A DNA stretch of 64,000 nt from an uncultured Eubacteriales bacterium. GTDB taxonomy: Bacteria > Bacillota > Clostridia > Oscillospirales > Acutalibacteraceae. The notes below the pieces were generated by a model that worked only from the letters and a program-made list of their open reading frames with translations, searched no databases and was not told the DNA's origin. The translations under genes and the position numbers were made by a program. The DNA is taken from positions 81,151 to 145,150 of the forward strand of contig CAKSTF010000003.1 of the NCBI GenBank assembly GCA_934491515.1, written 5' to 3'. Positions 58,814 through 64,000 of this stretch are shown here, piece by piece (position 1 is the stretch's first letter; each line of letters begins with the position of its first letter).

Positions 58814-59705
58814 CTTCGCCGTCCTGCCCTTCACTGTTTTTATCGGTCTCAGCGTCCGTAAAAACAGACGTATACTCCTCTTCTTCTTTAAGCGATGCCT
58901 TGTCCTTTTTGCGCATTACCGCCAGCACCGCGGCGGAACCTAAGCACGCAAGAATTGAAACCAGGCACGACACGCGGATGCTTCCTATCATCAGGCTGTC
59001 GGTTCTGAGCAGTTCTATTATCGCCCTGCCGAAGCCGTACCACACGCCGTACCAAAGGGTGACCTGTCCGCTGAAGCGGCGCTTTTTGGATATGTAATTC
59101 AAAAGGAAAAATCCCGCGATGCACCATACGGATTCATAAAGAAAACATGGGTGAACAAGCCCTTTCCCCATTTCACTTATCGTTTTTGTGCTTTCCATAC
59201 CCCAAAAACTGCTGCCCGTAAAAGAACCGTAGGCTTCCTGATTTACAAAATTGCCCCATCTGCCTATTCCCTGTCCTATCAAAAATCCGGTAAGGGCGAG
59301 GTCGAACATATCAGGTATATTTATCTTTCTTAATTTGCACATAAGCGCGCCGCAGGCAAGGGCGCCTATCACGCCGCCGTATATGGCAAGCCCCGCAAAT
59401 CCCGAATGGCTGTCAAAGGTAAAAAAGTTTTTAAACGAGGAAAGTCCGCCGCCGTCAAACAAAAGATAATACGACCGCGCGCAAAGAATCGCCACCGGCG
59501 CTGTAACAAGTATAACGTCGGTCATGCGGTCGGCGTTTATGCCGTAACGCTTGGCGTTTTTAAAGGCGTAAAGCAGCGCAAGTAAAAATCCCGTGGCTAT
59601 TATTATCCCGTACCAGTACACATCCCAGCCGCCGCCTATCGGCAAAGTAAACGCAATCGGCTTTAATGTAAGTTTTATCCCGAATATTGTAACATCGTAG
59701 GTCAT
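58806..59705 (-). CDS. lgt: Prolipoprotein diacylglyceryl transferase
   Basis: A 299-residue membrane enzyme, with about seven helices, that adds diacylglycerol to the lipobox Cys of prolipoproteins such as the four predicted in this window. The Lgt signature GQGIGRWGNFVNQEAYG (about 150-166) is intact, along with RPTFLYES-like PCFLYESVWC. A charged C-terminal tail of about 40 residues is longer than usual. Its ATG is adjacent to the M16 peptidase stop, with AGGAGG upstream. Confidence 0.94.
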   Translation of the reverse strand: MTYDVTIFGIKLTLKPIAFTLPIGGGWDVYWYGIIIATGFLLALLYAFKNAKRYGINADRMTDVILVTAPVAILCARSYYLLFDGGGLSSFKNFFTFDSHSGFAGLAIYGGVIGALACGALMCKLRKINIPDMFDLALTGFLIGQGIGRWGNFVNQEAYGSFTGSSFWGMESTKTISEMGKGLVHPCFLYESVWCIAGFFLLNYISKKRRFSGQVTLWYGVWYGFGRAIIELLRTDSLMIGSIRVSCLVSILACLGSAAVLAVMRKKDKASLKEEEEYTSVFTDAETDKNSEGQDGEDE

Positions 59706-60980
59706 TTACTGTTCCTCCTGCGGTTTTACTACGGAAAGCACCGCGTTCGAGCGCGTGAAAACGTCAAGCCTTCTGTAAATATCGTCGCTTGTTACCGCTT
59801 TCAAAACCTTTATTTCGTCAAACAGTTCAAAACCGCTTATCGCACATTCGGTAAACTGCATACAAACGCTTTCAACACTGTTAAGCCTTCTTATCGCGTC
59901 GCCGTAAAGGCTGTGCTTGGCGGCGGAAAACAGGCGTTTGTCTATGCCGCTTTCGCGTATATTCTCAAACTCAAGCAATATTTCATCGCGCACCTTTTCG
60001 GGAAATTCCGATTCGCCTTCAAAAATAACGGCGGAATATCCGCGCCCCACAAAGTGTTCGGTGGCAAAGCCGTCGCCTATAAGTCCTTCCCTTGTAAGGC
60101 GGGCATAAAGCGGCGAACACTCTCCCGCTACGGTTTCAAGCAAAAGCGACATACACACGCGTTCTTTAAGATTTTTATAAAGTTCGCCGTCGTTCTGCTT
60201 AAAGCCTAAACAGAACATGGGAACGAGCACCGCAAGTTTCTGCTCCGTGAAGTGACTTTTAACCTTTTCCGGTTCGGCAGACTCAAACCGTACAACAGGG
60301 TTTGAAATTACCGATCTTATACTTTTTTTGACCGTTTCTATAACCCGTGCCGCGTCAACGTTTCCGCAAACGCAGATAAACATATTTGAAGGGTTGTAAA
60401 ATGTTTCGTAGCATTTATAAAGCACCCCGGCGTCTATCTGCGCTATCGATTCCACCGTGCCGGCAATATCCGTTTTAACGGGACTTTCAAAATACATATT
60501 TTCAAGCATATTGAAAAGCACACGCCAGGAGGGGCTGTCGTCATACATGCGTATTTCTTGCCCTATTATCCCCTGTTCCTTATTTACGGTTTCGGATGTG
60601 AAATAAGGCGACTGCACAAAGTCAAGCAATATATCAAAGTTTTCGTAAAACCTGTCGCCGCAGGAAAACAGATAACAGGTGCGGTCAAAACTTGTAAACG
60701 CATTCGCGGAAGCGCCCGTTTTTGCGTATTTTGAAAAGGCGTCGCCGTCCTCGCTTTCAAACAGTTTATGTTCAAGAAAATGGGCGGTTCCTGCAGGAAT
60801 ATTCACCCGTTTGCCGTCCTTACCGGCAAAATTCATATCAACAGAGCCGTATTTTGTGCCGAATATCGCATAAGAAGAATTATATCCCGGCTTTTCCATA
60901 ACGTATATTTCAAGTCCGCAGTCAAGCGTGGCTTTTACATACTCGGCGCCGAAATCGCTTTCAAAAACCTGTTCTTTCAA
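59706..60980 (-). CDS. M16-family zinc peptidase-like protein (YmfH type)
   Basis: A 424-residue protein with the inverted zinc motif HFLEH (in PAGTAHFLEHKLFES, about 65-69) and the downstream Glu region (NKEQGIIGQEIRMYDDSP), so it is probably an active metallopeptidase. It pairs with the preceding inactive-looking M16 gene, as YmfF/YmfH do in Firmicutes. I chose TTG at 60980 with AAGGAGG nine bases before it; earlier in-frame ATGs would overlap the upstream gene. It is linked to lgt and folD. Confidence 0.85.
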   Translation of the reverse strand: MKEQVFESDFGAEYVKATLDCGLEIYVMEKPGYNSSYAIFGTKYGSVDMNFAGKDGKRVNIPAGTAHFLEHKLFESEDGDAFSKYAKTGASANAFTSFDRTCYLFSCGDRFYENFDILLDFVQSPYFTSETVNKEQGIIGQEIRMYDDSPSWRVLFNMLENMYFESPVKTDIAGTVESIAQIDAGVLYKCYETFYNPSNMFICVCGNVDAARVIETVKKSIRSVISNPVVRFESAEPEKVKSHFTEQKLAVLVPMFCLGFKQNDGELYKNLKERVCMSLLLETVAGECSPLYARLTREGLIGDGFATEHFVGRGYSAVIFEGESEFPEKVRDEILLEFENIRESGIDKRLFSAAKHSLYGDAIRRLNSVESVCMQFTECAISGFELFDEIKVLKAVTSDDIYRRLDVFTRSNAVLSVVKPQEEQ

Positions 60981-60984
60981 TGGG

Positions 60985-62286
60985 TTAAACCTCCTTTTCG
61001 CCGTCGGCATCCGCCGCTTTTTCGGGCAAAAGCGCATAAACCGTGTTAAGGGTTGTGTTGCGCGCTATCCGCGCTATACTTTCTTTTTTTACACCCTTTA
61101 TAAGTTCCGCCGTTTCTTCGGGCGTGCAGAGCTTATCTTCGTATATCCTTATGCTGTACCATGCGTCAAGGGCGGACTGGCTGTCACGGTAGGTTTTAAG
61201 CGAATCGGTGATACCTTTTACGGAGGACTCAAATTCGCCGTCCGTAAATTCGCCCCTGCCCATTATTTCAAGCTGGCGCAGTATTTCTGTTTCCGCTTTT
61301 TGAGCATTCTGCGGTTCTATTCCGCTGTCCACCATAATAAAGCCTTTCGGTTTTATAAGCGCGGCGGCGCAATAATAACAAAGACTCATCTTTTCGCGCA
61401 CGTTTGTAAAAAGACGCGAATAGGGTCCGCCGCCGAAAAGGTCGCAGAACACCGAAAGCGCCGCGGAGTCTTCCTTTGTGGGGGGTACTGCCGTCGTAAG
61501 ACCTAAACAGAGTTTTCCCTGCGCCACGTTCATGCGCTCGGTCACGCGTTTGGCCTGCATACGCCTTCTTGAAGGCAGGCTTTTGCTGCAATCGGTCACG
61601 TCTTTTCTGTCTATATACGAAAGCGCCGTTTCTATACGTTCGGCAAGACCGTGCGGTTCTTCGCGCGAGATAACATTTACGCGCAAAAACGCGCGCGACA
61701 GCATTGTCTGCCACGATTTGTAAAGGCTCTCGCCCGTAATTCTCATAACCTGCTCTACCGTTCCGCACTTTGGCGTGCCGTAAAGGTCGTCGTCAAAAGC
61801 TTCCTCTATAAGCCTGGTCCTCGCATAAGTGCGTTTTTCGCCCATTTCGCTTTTAATATGTTCGCACGCCTTGCGCTTTTCGCGTTCAAGGTCCTCTTCG
61901 GCAAAACAGCCGTTTTCGGCTTTGGGATTAAATATCAGATCAAGCAAAAGATTTACGGCGCTTTCGGTTATTGCCTCGCCGTCAAGAGCAAAGCGGTCGT
62001 TTATAACCGAAATTCCCATTTTAAGCAGGCTGTAATCGCCCACCTTTTCGGCAGAGGAAAAAAGATTCGCGCCGTAAAGTTTGGCAAGCGAAAAATTAAG
62101 TTTTGAAAAGTCGGGATAATTCTTTCCGCAGGACGTGAGAATAAAGGGCAAAAGCGCAAACTCGGCGGTCTTTTCCCTGTCAAGCGGCAGATAAAAGTTA
62201 AAAGATACAAGGGTTGTATTAAATTTATCGCAGCCTATAAAAAGTTCCTGCGCGCCGTTACCCAACGATATTATTTTTTCAGGCAT
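60985..62286 (-). CDS. M16-family peptidase-like protein without zinc motif (YmfF type)
   Basis: A 433-residue M16 homologue. The place of the HxxEH motif holds no such residues (LPFILTSCGKNYPD), so it is probably a non-catalytic partner. The second half keeps the Arg-Tyr-type end of the M16 fold (GGGPYSRLFTNVREKMSLCYY). It is translated from the ATG at 62286 (AGGAG upstream) and followed four bases later by the zinc-motif partner. In Firmicutes this pair is associated with envelope and peptide processing; the exact role is unclear. Confidence 0.82.
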   Translation of the reverse strand: MPEKIISLGNGAQELFIGCDKFNTTLVSFNFYLPLDREKTAEFALLPFILTSCGKNYPDFSKLNFSLAKLYGANLFSSAEKVGDYSLLKMGISVINDRFALDGEAITESAVNLLLDLIFNPKAENGCFAEEDLEREKRKACEHIKSEMGEKRTYARTRLIEEAFDDDLYGTPKCGTVEQVMRITGESLYKSWQTMLSRAFLRVNVISREEPHGLAERIETALSYIDRKDVTDCSKSLPSRRRMQAKRVTERMNVAQGKLCLGLTTAVPPTKEDSAALSVFCDLFGGGPYSRLFTNVREKMSLCYYCAAALIKPKGFIMVDSGIEPQNAQKAETEILRQLEIMGRGEFTDGEFESSVKGITDSLKTYRDSQSALDAWYSIRIYEDKLCTPEETAELIKGVKKESIARIARNTTLNTVYALLPEKAADADGEKEV

Positions 62287-62343
62287 TATATCTCTCCTAT
62301 TGTGAACAGTCGCCCTTAAAGGGCGCATTTCTCATTTATATGA

Positions 62344-62910
62344 TTATATTTTTATTCCCAATTCTTTAAGTGTTACTGCAAGGGCGCAAATAGGCAGCCC
62401 CATAACCGAAAAATAATCGCCGTTTATCTTTTCGATGAATTTTGCAGCGCCTCCCTGCACGGCGTAAGCGCCTGCTTTATCAATAGGCTCGCCGCCGGCA
62501 ATATATGCGTCAATTTCGCTTTCATCCGTTTTTCGCATGGTAACATCGGTAGTTACGGCTTTTGTAACGCATTTGTTGCCGTATATCACCGTGAATGCCG
62601 TTACCACACTGTGAGTTTTACCCGAAAGCGCCGATAACATTCGTTTGGCGTCTGCCGCGTTTTTCGGTTTACCGAATATTTCGTCGCCGCAAAATACCAT
62701 TGTATCGGCGGCAATTATAACATCGTCCGCCGCGACACACGGTTTTAAAGCCGCCGCTTTTCGGCGTGAAATTTCGGATATGCGCGCAGCAGGCGGCATA
62801 TCGCCTTTTACATTTTCGTCCGCGTAAGGGTCCGCAACGGTAAAATCCTCAAATATCATTTTAAGCAATTCACGACGTCTCGGAGATTTTGAAGCAAGTA
62901 TGATTTTCAA
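62344..62910 (-). CDS. maf: Maf-like nucleotide pyrophosphatase
   Basis: A 188-residue member of the Maf/HAM1-like fold. IILASKSPRRRELLKMI (about 3-19) and VIIAADTMVFCGDEIFGKPK (about 68-87) are the family signature. Maf proteins hydrolyse modified or canonical nucleoside triphosphates and are linked to cell-division control. I chose TTG at 62910 because GGGAGG lies six bases upstream; earlier in-frame starts have no such site. It lies just upstream of the M16 pair. Confidence 0.9.
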   Translation of the reverse strand: MKIILASKSPRRRELLKMIFEDFTVADPYADENVKGDMPPAARISEISRRKAAALKPCVAADDVIIAADTMVFCGDEIFGKPKNAADAKRMLSALSGKTHSVVTAFTVIYGNKCVTKAVTTDVTMRKTDESEIDAYIAGGEPIDKAGAYAVQGGAAKFIEKINGDYFSVMGLPICALAVTLKELGIKI

Positions 62911-63025
62911 TGTATGCCTCCCGAACAATTTATTCCGTATAATTTTATCACACATAAAGGCCGATTTCAACCGATAGCCGAATTATTTTTTGCCGTTTAA
63001 AAAGGAATCCGCCTGTAATAAACAC

Positions 63026-63063
63026 AAAAGCACCCGACGGTTTTCATTCCGTCGGGTGCTTTT
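63026..63063 (-). terminator. Strong terminator after the 39-residue peptide gene
   Basis: A perfect 15-bp stem, AAAAGCACCCGACGG (63026-63040) with its reverse complement (63049-63063), with A and T runs on both sides. It is four bases after the peptide stop. Confidence 0.8.
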
Positions 63064-63066
63064 CCA

Positions 63067-63186
63067 TCAGAAATTGATTATCGGGCTTTCCGGATTTTCG
63101 TTTCCGGGGTCTGTAAGGTTACTTGTAACTATAATATCCTCAAAAACATCAAGTATCTGCATCTCAGGTTTTTCAAATTTCTTCAT
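63067..63186 (-). CDS. 39-residue peptide at the end of a surface-protein gene
   Basis: It starts MKKFEKPEMQILDVFEDIIV and ends TSNLTDPGNENPESPIINF. GGGAGGGTG precedes the ATG, and the strong terminator follows the stop. It has no membrane helix or Cys. I recall similar short proteins (MKKYEKPE..., then an acidic stretch with TS) as common in clostridia; that is from memory. It follows the secreted modular protein gene by 15 bases. A bacteriocin-like or carrier role would be speculation. Confidence 0.6.
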   Translation of the reverse strand: MKKFEKPEMQILDVFEDIIVTSNLTDPGNENPESPIINF

Positions 63187-63201
63187 TTTTCACCCTCCCG
63201 T

Positions 63202-64000
63202 TTACGAACCGTAGCATACAGCCACTTTGTCGATATACTCAAGCAAGGCCTTTGATACGCCGGCATATTTTTGCGCAAGCGCACTGCCGTTTTTAATGTA
63301 AGTTTTGCAGAAGTAGCCTATGCTTACGGTAACTGCGTCCGTTTTTTCGCCGCTTTCCGTAAGAACAATACTTACGGGCGGAGCCATTGATTTTACAGCC
63401 ACGGGAACGCTTACAACATAGTTATATTCATTAAGCAGCGCCGCGTTTGTAACCGCACTTACGGTGTATTCACCCGAACCGAGCGTTTTTCCGTTAAATA
63501 TAACGGAATCAAGTTTGCTTATATCATCCGTTTTTATGTAAAGCTGAACGCTTACCTTGTCCTTAAGCAGAAGGTTCATACCCTTAAGGTATGTTTTCTT
63601 TTCCACTGTGGGAGAGGAAGAGTATTTGCCTATAAGCGCATCGGTATCGGTATAATCGACAGCAGGTGCTTCGCCGCCGTAGAATACCGCCGCTGCCTCT
63701 GCCCCGTAATTTCTTACGGATTTAAACAGCGCCGAAACATTCTTGTCGTCACCGTACTGTTTTTCGCCTGCCGCGAGAATACTGTCAATACTTATATTTT
63801 TTGTAACGCCTGCGTCGCAGATAAAGGTAACGGTCTCGCCGAATTTACCCGTAGGCACGCCGAAGGATATTTCATAGTAAGTAACGCCGTCTACGGTGTG
63901 CGTTGCGGTATCCTTGTCGAAGTATCCGTTTACCGTTTTTCCCATAAAGGTATACGAATAATTGCACCTGCCGGCTGCGGATATAAGTTCGCTTACCGCC
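63202..64000 (-). CDS. Secreted modular protein, C-terminal part (5' end outside the window)
   Basis: The reading frame stays open to base 64000, so the gene begins beyond the window. The last 265 residues contain YYEISFGVPTGKFGETVTFI and ALFKSVRNYGAEAAAVFYGG, a pattern recalled from the C-terminal domains of large surface proteins of Clostridia, then a second beta domain (KVSVQLYIKTDD, VSVPVAVKSMAPPVSIVL) and CKTYIKNG. There is no LPXTG motif. The whole architecture and function are not visible. Confidence 0.65.
   Translation of the reverse strand, partial: AVSELISAAGRCNYSYTFMGKTVNGYFDKDTATHTVDGVTYYEISFGVPTGKFGETVTFICDAGVTKNISIDSILAAGEKQYGDDKNVSALFKSVRNYGAEAAAVFYGGEAPAVDYTDTDALIGKYSSSPTVEKKTYLKGMNLLLKDKVSVQLYIKTDDISKLDSVIFNGKTLGSGEYTVSAVTNAALLNEYNYVVSVPVAVKSMAPPVSIVLTESGEKTDAVTVSIGYFCKTYIKNGSALAQKYAGVSKALLEYIDKVAVCYGS

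Overview
This window looks like the chromosome of a spore-forming Clostridia bacterium, most likely an uncultured gut member of the Oscillospiraceae/Ruminococcaceae. The reasons are Gram-positive style ribosome binding sites (AGGAGG type), frequent TTG starts, the sporulation genes spoIIID and a sipL-like gene, a small bacterial SRP RNA directly before dnaX-ybaB-recR as in other Firmicutes, a K+-dependent membrane pyrophosphatase, lone rpoB-rpoC, and rpsT and rpsU as single-gene units. There is no tRNA, rRNA, CRISPR array, insertion sequence or prophage that I can see, so this is mostly core chromosome with a few accessory blocks.

Layout. 1-4.2 kb: the start of a U32 peptidase-family gene (minus), an archaeal-type phosphoglycerate mutase, and a metal-sensing ArsR repressor with a P-type Cd/Zn efflux ATPase under an SmtB-type operator. 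4.3-10.2 kb: a Gfo/Idh/MocA oxidoreductase, then a glycogen phosphorylase overlapping a GH13 glucanohydrolase (alpha-glucan breakdown). 10.2-13.2 kb: a Cys/His-rich conserved protein, an 8-oxoguanine glycosylase, a GNAT protein and a DUF2156 protein. 13.3-23.5 kb: the main accessory block. A 1639-residue triplicated beta-helix surface protein and a ceramidase-like lipoprotein lie on the minus strand, divergent from an AraC regulator and two tandem GH28 (polygalacturonase-like) enzymes. 23.6-30 kb (minus): a SipL-like spore coat morphogenesis protein, then a six-gene operon (left-handed beta-helix protein, Nudix hydrolase, two zinc-ribbon/DUF2628 membrane proteins, galU, a YjjG-type phosphatase).

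30.1-34.1 kb (plus): SRP RNA, dnaX, ybaB, recR, a DUF896 gene and a hydroxyacid dehydrogenase. 34.2-35.6 kb: an ECF sigma factor with a membrane partner. 35.6-37.2 kb (minus): an endonuclease IV-like protein, a YqeG phosphatase and rpsU. 37.4-40.2 kb: a YtrA-type GntR/ABC operon with a 32-residue membrane peptide and a lipoprotein. 40.2-40.4 kb: a probable unannotated small RNA with its own promoter and terminator. 40.4-50.7 kb (minus): hppA, a Dabb protein, rpoC and rpoB. 50.9-55.5 kb: spoIIID with a sigma-E-type promoter, rpsT, a small lipoprotein, uvrC, a cyclophilin and a thymidylyltransferase. 55.6-64 kb (minus): putP, an unknown membrane protein with folD, lgt and an M16 peptidase pair, Maf, a 39-residue peptide and the end of a secreted modular protein.

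Many gene starts were moved to ATG or TTG codons with good Shine-Dalgarno spacing. All names rest on motifs read by eye. The most interesting unexplained items are the small RNA near 40.3 kb, the beta-helix/GH28 block, the two small peptides, and the regulatory inverted repeats.
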